The notes below the pieces were generated by a model. That model ran no database searches. It had not been told where the DNA came from and saw only the letters and a list, made by a program, of their open reading frames with translations. Below are positions 42,688 through 53,022 of a stretch of DNA of 64,000 nucleotides, piece after piece. The stretch covers positions 1,674,001 through 1,738,000 of the forward strand of contig NZ_CP036524.1 of the NCBI RefSeq assembly GCF_008281175.1. Reading direction: 5' to 3'. Position numbers and translations under genes: made by a program. Source of the stretch: [Clostridium] hylemonae DSM 15053. GTDB lineage: Bacteria > Bacillota > Clostridia > Lachnospirales > Lachnospiraceae. The first letter of the stretch is position 1, and each line of letters starts with the position of its first letter.

Positions 42688-44229
42688 ATGAGCAAAAAAC
42701 CAACAGTATTGATGATTCTTGACGGATACGGATTAAATGACAGCAGGAAGGGAAATGCCGTTGCAGAGGGCAGGACACCTGTTATGGATAAGCTGAGGGC
42801 AGAATGCCCGTTCGTGAAAGGATATGCCAGTGGAATGGCAGTCGGGCTTCCGGACGGACAGATGGGAAACTCTGAGGTCGGCCATCTCAATATGGGGGCG
42901 GGCCGGATCGTATACCAGGACCTCACAAAGATCACAAAGGCAATTCAGGACGGGGATTTCTTTGAGAATAAAGCACTGCTGGCTGCGTGTGAGAATGTGA
43001 AGAAAAACGGCACATCTCTCCATTTGATGGGGCTTGTCTCCGACGGAGGAGTCCACAGCCACAATGAGCATATCTACGGACTTCTTAGGCTGGCAAAGAT
43101 GCAGGGCATTGAAAAAGTATATGTGCACTGTTTTCTGGACGGCCGTGACACTCCGCCTGCATCCGGGAAAGAATATGTGGAAGAACTCGTCTTAAGGATG
43201 AAGGAGATCGGTGTCGGCGAAGTCGCCACCGTTATGGGACGTTATTATGCCATGGACAGGGATAACCGCTGGGAGCGTGTGGAGAAGGCATACCGCGCGA
43301 TGGCCGAGGGAATAGGAGAAGCGGCGTCAGGAGGGCCGGAAGGCATTCAAGCCTCCTACGACAAAGACAAGACAGATGAATTCGTTCTGCCTGCGGTCGT
43401 GATGAAAGACGGCGCGCCTGTAGCTACAGTGAAGGACGGAGACTCTGTTATATTCTTTAACTTCCGCCCCGACCGCGCAAGAGAGATAACGAGAACCTTC
43501 TGTGACGATAAGTTTGAAGGGTTTGACAGAGGAGACAGGATCAAGACGACCTTTGTGTGCTTTACAGAATATGATGTGACGATCGGCAATAAGCTCGTCG
43601 CTTTTGTGAAAGATGAGATCACGAACACATTCGGCGAATTTCTGGCAGCAAGCGGAAAGACGCAGGCGCGTATCGCAGAGACGGAGAAGTACGCGCATGT
43701 CACATTTTTCTTCAACGGCGGCGTGGAAGAGCCAAACAAAGGGGAGGACAGAATCCTCGTAAAGTCACCGAAGGTGGCGACCTATGATCTGAAACCGGAG
43801 ATGAGTGCATATGAAGTATGCGGTAAGCTCGTCGATGCCATAAAGTCCGATAAATATGACGTCATCATCATCAACTTTGCCAATCCGGACATGGTCGGCC
43901 ATACAGGTGTGGAAGCGGCAGCGATCAAGGCGATCGAAGCCATCGACGAGTGTGTTGGAATGGCAGTGGACGCACTGAAGGAAGTGGACGGACAGATGTT
44001 TATCTGCGCGGACCACGGCAATGCGGAACAGCTTATCGATGATGAGACTGGAGAGCCGTTTACAGCGCATACGACAAACCCGGTTCCGTTCATTCTCGTG
44101 AACGCCGATCCGGCCTTTAAACTGAGAGAAGGAGGCTGCCTTGCAGATATTGCCCCCACGCTCATAGAGATGATGGGAATGGTGCAGCCGAAAGAGATGA
44201 CGGGAAAGTCATTGCTCATCAGAGAATAA
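42688..44229 (+). CDS. gpmI: 2,3-bisphosphoglycerate-independent phosphoglycerate mutase
   Basis: 513 residues. The metal-binding start is 'VLMILDGYGLND', the phosphoserine is in 'MGNSEVGHLNMGAGR', and 'FCDDKF...RIKTTFVCFTEYD' parts and 'FICADHGNAEQL' complete the two-metal site. It converts 3- to 2-phosphoglycerate. CAGGAGAGG (about 42672-42680) supports ATG 42688 instead of the upstream in-frame ATG 42670. It is the last plus-strand glycolytic gene before a convergent gene. Confidence 0.98.
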   Translation: MSKKPTVLMILDGYGLNDSRKGNAVAEGRTPVMDKLRAECPFVKGYASGMAVGLPDGQMGNSEVGHLNMGAGRIVYQDLTKITKAIQDGDFFENKALLAACENVKKNGTSLHLMGLVSDGGVHSHNEHIYGLLRLAKMQGIEKVYVHCFLDGRDTPPASGKEYVEELVLRMKEIGVGEVATVMGRYYAMDRDNRWERVEKAYRAMAEGIGEAASGGPEGIQASYDKDKTDEFVLPAVVMKDGAPVATVKDGDSVIFFNFRPDRAREITRTFCDDKFEGFDRGDRIKTTFVCFTEYDVTIGNKLVAFVKDEITNTFGEFLAASGKTQARIAETEKYAHVTFFFNGGVEEPNKGEDRILVKSPKVATYDLKPEMSAYEVCGKLVDAIKSDKYDVIIINFANPDMVGHTGVEAAAIKAIEAIDECVGMAVDALKEVDGQMFICADHGNAEQLIDDETGEPFTAHTTNPVPFILVNADPAFKLREGGCLADIAPTLIEMMGMVQPKEMTGKSLLIRE

Positions 44230-44258
44230 CTTTCATATGCCGATCGCATAAAAGACGG

Positions 44259-44346
44259 GGCTGTAAAAAAGTCCAAAGGAAGAATCGCCAGAACCGGTAT
44301 TTGCCGGAACTGGCGATTCTTCCTTTAGGAGAGTTTTACACCCTGT
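44259..44346. repeat. Long imperfect palindrome between convergent genes
   Basis: The core pairs AAAGGAAGAATCGCCAG (44275-44291) with CTGGCGATTCTTCCTTT (44310-44326) perfectly, with CCGG/CCGG in the loop. Outside, GGGGCTGTAAAA on the left matches TTTTACACCC on the right imperfectly. It may be a bidirectional terminator or a small MITE-like element. Confidence 0.75.
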
Positions 44347-44373
44347 TTTTTAATTTCTGCCGTGATCCGGCTA

Positions 44374-47300
44374 TTACCCCTCCATATTCTTATTGGCGGT
44401 CGACAGCATCAGTTTGATGCGGTTCAGCTGGTTGACCTCGCTGGCGCCGGGGTCAAAGTCAATGGCGACTACATTGGACTTCGGATACCGTCTGCGCAGC
44501 TCCTTTATGACACCTTTGCCCACAACGTGATTCGGCAGGCAGGCAAAGGGCTGTGTACATACAATGTTGGATGCGCCGCTGTGGATCAGTTCCAGCATCT
44601 CACCGGTGAGGAACCATCCCTCCCCTGTCTGGTTGCCGAGGGAGACGATCTCAGATGCCATGCGTCCAAGGTCCTCGATATGCGCGGGCGGGTCAAAATG
44701 TCTGCTGGCTCTGAAGGCCTCTGTCGCCGGGGCACGGAACCACTCCAGCACTTTGATGCCGAGATTGCCCATTGTCGCTTTGGACTTCTTAAATCCAAGA
44801 TGTGATACCTTGAAATTCTGGTTGTAGAAGCAGTAGAGCAAAAAGTCGAGCAGATCCGGTACCACGGCCTCAGCGCCTTCATTTTCCAGAAGATCCACAA
44901 GATGGTTATTGGCAGCCGGAAGGAACTTCACAAGTATCTCCCCGACGACACCGACTCTCGGCTTCTTCACATCAAGTAATTCTATGTTGTTGTCAAAATC
45001 TTCAATGATCTCCCTGCACAGCTTTTTGAACCTGCGTCTGGAAGGATATCCGGCCGATACAAATTCAGCACACACCTTTACCCATTTCCTGTGCATAGCG
45101 TTTACGGAACCGGGAACCGCCTCATACGGGCGCAGTCTGTATACGCATTTCATAAAGATATCTCCAAATATGGCAGCGTATACGCCGCGCAGCGCGAGGG
45201 CGGGAGTGATCTTAAATCCCGGGTTTCCTTCCAGCCCGCTTAAGTTGATGGAAATGACCGGAATATGGGAATATCCGGCTTTCTTAAGAGCCCTGCGGAT
45301 AAAGCCGATGTAATTGGAGGCACGGCACCCGCCTCCGGTCTGGCTGATGATGACCGCCAACTTGTCGGTGTCATATTTCCCGGAAAGGATCGCTTCCATG
45401 ATCTGTCCGACGACCATAAGAGAAGGATAACAAGCATCGTTATTGACATACTTCAGTCCAACATCTACTGCCTGTTTGTTGTCGTTGGGCAGTACGTCTA
45501 CCTTATATCCGGAAGCGCGGAATGCCGGTTCAAGCAGCTCAAAGTGCATAGGTGACATCTGAGGGCAGAGGATCGTATAATCGCTGCGCATCTCTTTTGT
45601 GAACGGCACCTTTTCGATCGCCGAGGAAGTGACGGTGCGCTTCGTGCTTCGCTGTTCTCTGACGCGGATGGCGGCAAGAAGTGAACGTACACGGATCCTT
45701 GCGGCTCCGAGGTTATTTACCTCATCGATCTTAAGAGAAGTGTATATTTTATCAGAATCCGTCAGTATATCGGCCACCTGGTCGGTTGTGACGGCGTCCA
45801 GCCCGCAGCCGAAGGAATTCAGCTGTATGAGATCCAGATTGTCTACTGTTTTCACATAGTTGGCCGCCGCGTACAGTCTTGAATGATACATCCACTGGTC
45901 CATGACATTGAGCGGACGCTCCACCGGGTTTAAGTGGGAGATGGCATCTTCGGTGAGCACGGCGATATTATAAGAATTAATGAGTTCCGGCAGACCGTGG
46001 TTGACTTCCGGGTCAATGTGGTAGGGGCGTCCCGCCAGGACGATGCCCCGGTTTCCGGTCTCCTTCAGGAACTTGAGCGTTTCCTCACCTTTACGTCTCA
46101 TATCATCCCTGCATGCCTCCAGTTCCTGCCACGCTTCATGGACGGCCGCTTTGATATCGTCCTCCAGGATAGAGAACTTTTTGGCCAGTTCCTCTGTCAG
46201 GCGGTGAGCCAGGGCAGCTTCATCTGCAAAAGATATAAATGGATGTATGAAATCTACTTCCCCGTTGGCAATGGCATCAATATTGTTCTTGATGTTTTCC
46301 GGATAGGATGTAACGATCGGACAGTTATAGTGATTGTTGGCGTCTGCAAACTCATTGCGCTCATAGGGGATGGACGGGTAGAAAATATGCTCAATGCCCT
46401 CGTCGATGAGCCACTGAATGTGTCCGTGAGCCAGTTTGGCAGGGTAGCATTCAGATTCGCTCGGAATGGATTCGATCCCAAGCTCATATATTTTGCGGGT
46501 GGAGGCAGGCGTCAGCACGACCCTGAATCCAAGCTTTGTGAAAAAGGTAAACCAGAACGGATAATTCTCATACATGTTCAGTACGCGGGGAATACCGATG
46601 ATACCGCGGACTGCCTCTTCATCGCTGAGCGGAGTGTAGTCAAAGTAGCGTCTCGTCTTATAATCAAACAGGTTCGGCAGCTTGTTTTCGTTCTTTTCCT
46701 TGCCAAGTCCGCGTTCGCAGCGGTTGCCGGTGATAAACTTGCGTCCGCCGCTGAAATGATTGACAGTAAGCCGGCAGTTGTTTGTACAGCGTTTACATTT
46801 TGTCATGGTTGTCCGGTATTCCAGGGCATTGATGTCCTCAATGGAGAGCATGGTCGTTCCTTCGCAGTCTATGTAACGTTCCCGCGCGATCAGGGCAGCG
46901 CCGAAGGCGCCCATGATCCCTGCGATGTCAGGACGTATGGCGCGGCAGCCGGCAATTTTCTCAAAGCTTCTAAGGACCGCATTGTTGTAGAAGGTACCCC
47001 CCTGAACGACAATGTGGCTGCCGAGCTCTGCAGCACTTGACACTTTAATGACTTTAAACAGAGCGTTCTTGATAACAGAATAGGCGAGTCCCGCGGAGAT
47101 ATCGGCCACTTCGGCCCCCTCCTTCTGTGCCTGCTTTACCTTTGAATTCATGAATACGGTGCACCGTGTGCCGAGATCGATCGGATTTCTGGCAAAAAGG
47201 GCCTCATGCGCGAAGTCTTCCACCGTATAGTTCAGTGATTTGGCAAACGTCTCAATAAAAGAACCGCAGCCGGAAGAGCACGCTTCATTGAGCTGTACAC

Positions 47301-48618
47301 TGTCCACGGTCTGGTTCTTGATCTTGATGCATTTCATGTCCTGTCCGCCGATGTCGAGGATACAGTCTACATCCGGCTCAAAGAACGAGGCGGCATAATA
47401 GTGTGAGACTGTTTCTACCTCCCCCTCATCCAGCAGAAGGGCAGCCTTGATCAATGCTTCCCCGTATCCGGTGGAGCAGGAATGTACGATCTCAACGTCT
47501 TCCGGCAGCTGGCTGTAAATGTCTTTTATGGCAGAGATAGTTGTCCCGAGCGGATCTCCTTCATTGTTGTGGTAAAAAGAGTAGAGCAGGGTGCCGTCTT
47601 CGCCTACAAGGGCGGCTTTGGTAGTTGTGGAACCGGCGTCGATACCGAGGAATGCTTTGCCTTTATAAGTTGCAAGGTCCTTGACCGGAACCTGATGCTT
47701 TTCATGGCGTTCCTTGAATTCCAGATAGTCCGCCTCACTGGAAAAGAGAGGCTCCATTCGGTCGACTTCAAACTCCATCTTTATCTTGCCTGCAAGGCGG
47801 TTCTGCATCTCCTGGATCGGTATGTCCAGATCCTTTTTGGAACTGAGTGCCGAGCCGATGGCGGCAAAAAGGTGCGAATGCTTCGGTGCGATCGTATGCT
47901 CGTCATCGAGCTTCAGCGTGCGCACAAACGCTTCCTTAAGCTCAGACAGGAAGTGAAGCGGACCGCCAAGAAAAGCCACGTGGCCTCGTATCGGCTTACC
48001 GCATGCGAGACCGCTGATCGTCTGGTTTACAACTGCCTGAAAGATGGAGGCAGCCAGGTCTTCTTTGGAAGCCCCTTCATTGATAAGAGGCTGTATGTCA
48101 GATTTTGCAAATACGCCGCAGCGGGCAGCTATGGAATATAAAGCTTTGTAATCTTTCGCATACTCATTCAGCCCCGAAGCGTCTGTCTGCAGGAGGGAAG
48201 CCATCTGGTCGATGAAAGAACCCGTACCTCCTGCGCAGACACCGTTCATACGCTGCTCCACGTTGCCGTGCTCAAAATAAATGATCTTAGCGTCTTCTCC
48301 GCCGAGCTCGATAGCCACGTCTGTCTGCGGGGCGTAGTCCTGCAGGGAGGTTGATACGGCGATGACCTCCTGCACGAAAGGAACTGCAAGGTGCTTGGCA
48401 AGCGTAAGCCCGCCGGAACCGGTAATGACCGGCGACACCTGGATCGGTCCCAGTTTATAGACCGCTCTTCCGAGAAGATCGGAGAGGGTTTCCTGAATAT
48501 TGGCAAAGTGTCTTTCATAGTCCGAGAAGACAACGTCGCCGGCTTCGTCCAAAACGGCAATTTTTACCGTGGTTGAGCCGATATCAATACCCAATGTATA
48601 TAATTCTTTATGACTCAT
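44374..48618 (-). CDS. 2-hydroxyacyl-CoA dehydratase activase, large fused type
   Basis: 1414 residues. Two ASKHA ATPase domains lie in tandem. The first (about 1-290) has '[18 protein letters not shown]' and '[11 protein letters not shown]'. The second (about 320-600) has '[17 protein letters not shown]', '[14 protein letters not shown]' and '[17 protein letters not shown]'. A large DUF2229-like part follows from about 630, with conserved Cys ('[12 protein letters not shown]', 'GNRCERG', 'SFGCGLDAV'). The family contains the HgdC/CompA activators, which feed ATP-driven low-potential electrons to dehydratases. This fused form has no dehydratase subunits next to it, so its client is unknown. 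Confidence 0.9.
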   Translation of the reverse strand: MSHKELYTLGIDIGSTTVKIAVLDEAGDVVFSDYERHFANIQETLSDLLGRAVYKLGPIQVSPVITGSGGLTLAKHLAVPFVQEVIAVSTSLQDYAPQTDVAIELGGEDAKIIYFEHGNVEQRMNGVCAGGTGSFIDQMASLLQTDASGLNEYAKDYKALYSIAARCGVFAKSDIQPLINEGASKEDLAASIFQAVVNQTISGLACGKPIRGHVAFLGGPLHFLSELKEAFVRTLKLDDEHTIAPKHSHLFAAIGSALSSKKDLDIPIQEMQNRLAGKIKMEFEVDRMEPLFSSEADYLEFKERHEKHQVPVKDLATYKGKAFLGIDAGSTTTKAALVGEDGTLLYSFYHNNEGDPLGTTISAIKDIYSQLPEDVEIVHSCSTGYGEALIKAALLLDEGEVETVSHYYAASFFEPDVDCILDIGGQDMKCIKIKNQTVDSVQLNEACSSGCGSFIETFAKSLNYTVEDFAHEALFARNPIDLGTRCTVFMNSKVKQAQKEGAEVADISAGLAYSVIKNALFKVIKVSSAAELGSHIVVQGGTFYNNAVLRSFEKIAGCRAIRPDIAGIMGAFGAALIARERYIDCEGTTMLSIEDINALEYRTTMTKCKRCTNNCRLTVNHFSGGRKFITGNRCERGLGKEKNENKLPNLFDYKTRRYFDYTPLSDEEAVRGIIGIPRVLNMYENYPFWFTFFTKLGFRVVLTPASTRKIYELGIESIPSESECYPAKLAHGHIQWLIDEGIEHIFYPSIPYERNEFADANNHYNCPIVTSYPENIKNNIDAIANGEVDFIHPFISFADEAALAHRLTEELAKKFSILEDDIKAAVHEAWQELEACRDDMRRKGEETLKFLKETGNRGIVLAGRPYHIDPEVNHGLPELINSYNIAVLTEDAISHLNPVERPLNVMDQWMYHSRLYAAANYVKTVDNLDLIQLNSFGCGLDAVTTDQVADILTDSDKIYTSLKIDEVNNLGAARIRVRSLLAAIRVREQRSTKRTVTSSAIEKVPFTKEMRSDYTILCPQMSPMHFELLEPAFRASGYKVDVLPNDNKQAVDVGLKYVNNDACYPSLMVVGQIMEAILSGKYDTDKLAVIISQTGGGCRASNYIGFIRRALKKAGYSHIPVISINLSGLEGNPGFKITPALALRGVYAAIFGDIFMKCVYRLRPYEAVPGSVNAMHRKWVKVCAEFVSAGYPSRRRFKKLCREIIEDFDNNIELLDVKKPRVGVVGEILVKFLPAANNHLVDLLENEGAEAVVPDLLDFLLYCFYNQNFKVSHLGFKKSKATMGNLGIKVLEWFRAPATEAFRASRHFDPPAHIEDLGRMASEIVSLGNQTGEGWFLTGEMLELIHSGASNIVCTQPFACLPNHVVGKGVIKELRRRYPKSNVVAIDFDPGASEVNQLNRIKLMLSTANKNMEG

Positions 48619-48692
48619 GATATGTACTCCTTATACTGGAAAAATATGTATTACTTCTTATTAAATGTAGTAAGCTATTTACAACTTGTAAC

Positions 48693-48721
48693 ATTATACG
48701 ACAAAAAATGCGAAAAGACAA
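48693..48721 (-). promoter_or_regulatory. Promoter of the activase gene
   Basis: On the minus strand TTGTCT (48721-48716), a 17-base spacer and TATAAT (48698-48693). Confidence 0.6.
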
Positions 48722-48773
48722 TTCACAAAAGTAATAGATTTATAAAATTGCTGTTAAACTTCATAGGTATAAA

Positions 48774-48802
48774 TTGACAAACAGACTATGAAACGGTAGA
48801 AT
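48774..48802 (+). promoter_or_regulatory. Promoter of the rhomboid-like gene and pyk
   Basis: TTGACA (48774-48779), a 17-base spacer and TAGAAT (48797-48802). Confidence 0.65.
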
Positions 48803-48841
48803 GTCTACAGTGTCTAACATATGAAAGCAGGGAGTAAATAT

Positions 48842-49711
48842 ATGAATTGGTTGAATAAACTTGAGCGGAAATTCGGCAGATATGCCATTCCGAATCTGAT
48901 GTATTATATTATTATCTTATATGGGGCAGGCTTCGTGCTCAATCTTCTGAATCCTCAGTTTTATTATCAATATCTGAGCCTGAATGCGGAGGCCATTCTG
49001 CACGGACAAGTGTGGAGGATCCTGACGTTTATCATTCAGCCGCCTTCAAAAAGCATTATATTTGTTGTGTTTGCGCTTTACCTGTATTATCTGATCGGCA
49101 GGCAGCTTGAGATGGCGTGGGGGGCGTTCCGTTTTAACCTGTATTTTTTTGCGGGGATGCTGTTCCATGTGATCGCCGCGATTCTGGCATACTTACTGAC
49201 AGGATTATCCCTGCCTCTTGACGTATGGTATCTGAATCTGTCTCTGTTTTTTGCATTCGCCGCGCTGTATCCGGACGTACAGTTTCTGCTGTTCTTCATT
49301 ATACCGGTGAAGGTAAAGTGGCTGGCATGGCTGGACGGGGCTTACTTTATCTGGGCGGTTGTCCAGGCGTTCCTGCCGTCTTACGGCGGAGGTGTTTACG
49401 GCATTTATTATAAGGCAAATGCACTCGCCGCGGCAGTTTCTCTTCTCAATTTTGTCATCTTTTTCCTCGGTTCGCGGAACATGAAGCCTTATTCTCCGAA
49501 GCAGGTGAAAAGGAAGAAAGAATTTTATAAAAAAGTACAGCAGGCGAGAAGGCCGGATAACGTATATGAAAACGGAGCGAGACACAAATGTGCGGTATGC
49601 GGCAGGACAGAGCTCGACGACCCGAATCTGGAGTTCAGATACTGTTCCAAATGCAGCGGCAATTACGAATACTGCCAGGATCATCTGTTTACGCACACAC
49701 ATGTAAAGTAA
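48842..49711 (+). CDS. Rhomboid-like membrane protein with C-terminal zinc ribbon, no catalytic serine
   Basis: 289 residues with six membrane segments in the rhomboid layout, then a basic linker and a C-terminal zinc-ribbon-like motif ('HKCAVCGRTELDDP' ... 'YCSKCSGNYEYCQDHLFTH'). The GxSG of active rhomboid proteases is absent; at that place it reads 'YLNLSLFFAFAALYPD'. It is therefore probably a non-proteolytic pseudo-rhomboid. The ATG at 48842 follows CAGGGAG. An upstream frame from 48821 lies inside the ribosome-site region. The pyk gene begins only 32 bases later, so they may share a transcript. Confidence 0.8.
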   Translation: MNWLNKLERKFGRYAIPNLMYYIIILYGAGFVLNLLNPQFYYQYLSLNAEAILHGQVWRILTFIIQPPSKSIIFVVFALYLYYLIGRQLEMAWGAFRFNLYFFAGMLFHVIAAILAYLLTGLSLPLDVWYLNLSLFFAFAALYPDVQFLLFFIIPVKVKWLAWLDGAYFIWAVVQAFLPSYGGGVYGIYYKANALAAAVSLLNFVIFFLGSRNMKPYSPKQVKRKKEFYKKVQQARRPDNVYENGARHKCAVCGRTELDDPNLEFRYCSKCSGNYEYCQDHLFTHTHVK

Positions 49712-49743
49712 TAGTGAAAGAGAGAATATAGAGAGGTATGACT

Positions 49744-51180
49744 ATGAAGAAAACGAAAATAATCTGTACTATGGGACCAAATACGAATGATGCAGGTCTG
49801 ATGAGAAGGCTTGTTCAAAACGGCATGGACATTGCGCGTTTTAACTTTTCCCACGGCGACCACGAAGAGCAGAAGTCCAGAATGGATATGCTCAAGAAGA
49901 TCCGGGAAGAAGAGAAAAAACCCATCGCCATTCTGCTTGATACGAAAGGTCCCGAGATACGTACTGGAGTATTAAAAGGCGGTAAAAAAGTCACTCTGAA
50001 TGCCGGCGATAAATTCGTACTGACGACAAAAGAAATAGATGGGGACGCGGCAGGAGTATCCATTACATATGGGGGGCTTGTGGAGGACGTCCAGATCGGA
50101 AAGAAAATTCTCATCGATGACGGTCTCATAGAGCTGACCGTGCGCGAAAAGACAGATACGGATATCATCTGTACGGTAGACAACGGCGGCGAGCTTGGAG
50201 AACGCAAAGGGGTCAATGTGCCGAATGTGCCGATACGTCTTCCGGCCATTACGCAAAAGGATAAAGAGGATATTAAATTCGGCGTTGAGCAGGAAGTGGA
50301 CTTTATCGCGGCGTCATTTGTAAGAAATGCGGAATGCATCCTGGAGATCAGGGCATGGCTCAAAGAGTGCGGTTCTCCGTATATCCCGATCATCGCCAAG
50401 ATCGAAAATGCCGAGGGGATCAAAAATATTGAAGAGATCATACGGTGTGCGGACGGTGTTATGGTAGCCCGCGGCGATCTCGGTGTGGAGATACCGGCTG
50501 AGGAAGTACCTTATCTGCAGAAGATGCTTATACAGAAATGCAATGATTATTATAAACCTGTCATCACCGCCACGCAGATGCTGGACTCCATGATCCGCAA
50601 CCCGCGCCCGACAAGAGCGGAGGTGACCGACGTTGCGAACGCGGTATATGACGGCACCGATGCCGTGATGCTCTCCGGCGAGACGGCGCAGGGGAAATAT
50701 CCGCTGGAAGCGCTCCAGATGATGGTGCACATTGTGGAGAATACGGAGGAGCACCTTGACTACGAGGTGATTCTGGAGAAGGCGGCGGAACATAAGAGAA
50801 AGGGCATTTCCAGCGCCATCGGTTACGCGTCGGTAGCGGCGGCGGACAATCTCGGTGCAAAATGTATCGTGACTCCGTCTGTTTCCGGCGCTACGGCGAG
50901 AGTAGTATCAAAGTTCAAGCCAAAGGCAGACATTATAGGTGTGACCCCGAATGAGTCGACACTGAGAAGAATGCAGATATACTGGGGTGTGAGACCGTAT
51001 AAATCCATTGAGTTCAATACGACGGAGGATATCCTGACAGGCGCCATCGAACTGATAAGCGCCAAGCAGGTGGTAGAGCCGGGAGACATTATTGTGCTGA
51101 CGGCAGGAATACCGTCTCCAAATATAAAGCGGTCAAAAGAAGGCGTCAGCAATATGATGCGAATAGCGGTTATAGATTAG
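49744..51180 (+). CDS. pyk: Pyruvate kinase
   Basis: 478 residues. Signature parts are 'KIICTMGPNTND', 'MDIARFNFSHGDHEEQ', 'IIAKIENAEGIKNIEEI', 'VARGDLGVEIP' and 'ITATQMLDSMIRNPRPTRAE'. The size matches the short form without the extra C-terminal PEP-utiliser domain (about 580 residues) found in Bacillus. It forms ATP and pyruvate and is the last glycolytic step. GAGAGG (49731-49736) favours ATG 49744 over the ATG six bases upstream. Confidence 0.98.
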   Translation: MKKTKIICTMGPNTNDAGLMRRLVQNGMDIARFNFSHGDHEEQKSRMDMLKKIREEEKKPIAILLDTKGPEIRTGVLKGGKKVTLNAGDKFVLTTKEIDGDAAGVSITYGGLVEDVQIGKKILIDDGLIELTVREKTDTDIICTVDNGGELGERKGVNVPNVPIRLPAITQKDKEDIKFGVEQEVDFIAASFVRNAECILEIRAWLKECGSPYIPIIAKIENAEGIKNIEEIIRCADGVMVARGDLGVEIPAEEVPYLQKMLIQKCNDYYKPVITATQMLDSMIRNPRPTRAEVTDVANAVYDGTDAVMLSGETAQGKYPLEALQMMVHIVENTEEHLDYEVILEKAAEHKRKGISSAIGYASVAAADNLGAKCIVTPSVSGATARVVSKFKPKADIIGVTPNESTLRRMQIYWGVRPYKSIEFNTTEDILTGAIELISAKQVVEPGDIIVLTAGIPSPNIKRSKEGVSNMMRIAVID

Positions 51181-51184
51181 TTAG

Positions 51185-51212
51185 AGGGCACAGGTATTTC
51201 TGTGCCCTTTTT
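51185..51212 (+). terminator. Terminator after pyk
   Basis: AGGGCACAG (51185-51193) pairs with CTGTGCCCT (51200-51208), followed by TTTTT. The upstream extension of the next reading frame runs through it, which helps fix the next start at 51265. Confidence 0.92.
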
Positions 51213-51264
51213 AATGTTAAGGCAAGGATCCAGGGTGAACTTTGAGAAAAAGTGGAGGCCGAAT

Positions 51265-52911
51265 ATGTACGATTATAAAGAAAAAAACAAAGACAGGGCG
51301 GAAAGAAAAAGGCATTTAAATGTAAATGCAGGTACATCAGAGTCGGGGCAAACGATACAAAGACATACAGCAGTGCCGGGCACAGACTTCAGGAAGTCGG
51401 CCCCAGGGCCCGATGGGAAGCGGCATATAATGGTAAAGAAGAATGAAGCAGCAACCATCTATATTCGGAACGACTGCCCCTTTATTCCTGCTGAGTTCCG
51501 TCCTCTTGGCATATCTGTGATGGGAAGTATTATCGATCCGGAGGACAGCCGGTCAATTTATAATGTTTTTGTGCAGGGACCTGTGCCGGAGTCTGATATC
51601 CAAATACGTCATTTAGATAACATGGTAAAAAAGGCGGGAGGACGGGAACGTACGAATGAGGAACAAGTGCATGCGGCAGAACGGCTTGAGCTTCAGAAGA
51701 GTTATCTTACCGAGGCGATCCGTGCGGTCGATTCTTTGGATTTGATGATCGATGCTCTGATAAGCGGCGACACTAAAATACAAGCTCCAGTGGTGTACCA
51801 GGATATAGACACAATTTTGAAAGGACTGACCGCTCATCATATGTCAGCTGACCCTGAACAGCGCATTACCGCAGCTGCCCTGGGAATGGACATACTGTAT
51901 GCGGTTTATGCCATGAAAGAAATTCTGGAGAAAATATGGCCGAAATTAGTACAGTATGTAAAGCCTGAAGTTGGGCCTCCTTACGAAATTCTTTCACAGA
52001 GGCAGAAAAATGATTGCAGACTGATCATGGATGTGGTCCGCAGTGAATTAGAACTGCGCATGTCGCAGGTGACAATGGAATGTCTGTATATCCCGTTTAA
52101 GCCCGAGTTCCCGACAGGATGCGCCATGTCAGCCAATAAGCGGAGCATATTGCTCAGCGGCGGCGCCGACATTTGTGAAGCGGCGGATTTCAGCATAAGC
52201 CCTGGGAGCCCGCTGAATGAGGAAATTGGATGGAAAGGGCACCTGGCTACGAGGATCAATGTGGATCCTATTACGAGAGACTCTTTATTTATTGAAGATG
52301 CTGTCGGTAAATCACTGATAGATAATGAAGCTTCAAATGCGCATTGGTATGCGAACCTATATGGGATACAGGAGGACAGGGTAAAAACGGAGCCGGACGC
52401 AAACATTAAGTCACTTATGCAGCCAAAACCGCAGTGTATCTTCAATAGACTGAGTTATGAGTTCAGATCAAATTACTTTAGAATGACAGGAATCAGGCCA
52501 GGAGAGTCATGGAAAATAGATTACTTAAGGAGTAGAGAAGGGCAGAAGAGAAAAAAGCTGGGCACACTTTATATACATATTACATCTGATTTCATGTTTG
52601 GTTATGACTTTAATAATACATCTTCGGGTGAGAGTTTTTTTGCATTTGATTTTTCCGATTTTCTGCGGGAAACAGCGGATTCTGTGATCGACGGACTGAT
52701 ACTGCAGCAACAGGCAGTTGCGGCATACCGCCGGGAGCAGGGGAGTTTTGGGATAGGAAAGCGGCACTCTGATTTAAAGACACAGATGAATAGACAGTAT
52801 ATTTTGAACACAAAGACAGAAGATTTTGCTGATTGCTCAGAAATATATCTGTTTGGGCTGGAGGATATCAGTCTGCCGGAGCCGGTTATGGAGCCGGAGG
52901 ATATCTGTTAA
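51265..52911 (+). CDS. Unknown protein with N-terminal 'MYxYxxKxKD...IQR' leader
   Basis: 548 residues from ATG 51265, preceded by TGGAGG (51253-51258). It starts MYDYKEKNKDRAERKRH and has IQR at 31-33. The N-terminus resembles the leader of the protein at 59742-60257. The middle (about 130-260) is helical. The later part has 'HLATRINVDPITRDSLFIED' and 'NAHWYANLYG'. These loosely recall a domain seen near DUF4157-type secreted or contractile-injection-linked proteins, where a 'H..rV..D....v.lE' stretch is followed by 'W.f.mYG' (weak, from memory). There is no signal peptide, membrane segment or known enzyme motif. It is alone between a terminator and a regulator. Function unknown. Confidence 0.6.
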   Translation: MYDYKEKNKDRAERKRHLNVNAGTSESGQTIQRHTAVPGTDFRKSAPGPDGKRHIMVKKNEAATIYIRNDCPFIPAEFRPLGISVMGSIIDPEDSRSIYNVFVQGPVPESDIQIRHLDNMVKKAGGRERTNEEQVHAAERLELQKSYLTEAIRAVDSLDLMIDALISGDTKIQAPVVYQDIDTILKGLTAHHMSADPEQRITAAALGMDILYAVYAMKEILEKIWPKLVQYVKPEVGPPYEILSQRQKNDCRLIMDVVRSELELRMSQVTMECLYIPFKPEFPTGCAMSANKRSILLSGGADICEAADFSISPGSPLNEEIGWKGHLATRINVDPITRDSLFIEDAVGKSLIDNEASNAHWYANLYGIQEDRVKTEPDANIKSLMQPKPQCIFNRLSYEFRSNYFRMTGIRPGESWKIDYLRSREGQKRKKLGTLYIHITSDFMFGYDFNNTSSGESFFAFDFSDFLRETADSVIDGLILQQQAVAAYRREQGSFGIGKRHSDLKTQMNRQYILNTKTEDFADCSEIYLFGLEDISLPEPVMEPEDIC

Positions 52912-52954
52912 TAAGATTTTTATATGGAATCTTGTTTTTATATAAATTTTAATA

Positions 52955-53001
52955 TTGACAGAAAAAATGGAATGTACTATAGTGTTCCTATGGAGAACTA
53001 C
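52955..53001 (+). promoter_or_regulatory. Promoter with dyad before the TrmB-type regulator
   Basis: TTGACA (52955-52960), a 17-base spacer and TATAGT (52978-52983). The imperfect dyad TAGTGTTCC - TAT - GGAGAACTA (about 52980-53000) overlaps the -10 box and start of transcription, a place for autorepression. Confidence 0.6.
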
Positions 53002-53022
53002 TAGAAGAAAGTGAAGGACAAA

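Noticed and set aside
45934-47040. A 368-codon plus-strand frame within the activase gene
   Set aside because: Antisense to a clear 1414-residue protein with conserved motifs, with no ribosome site and atypical composition.
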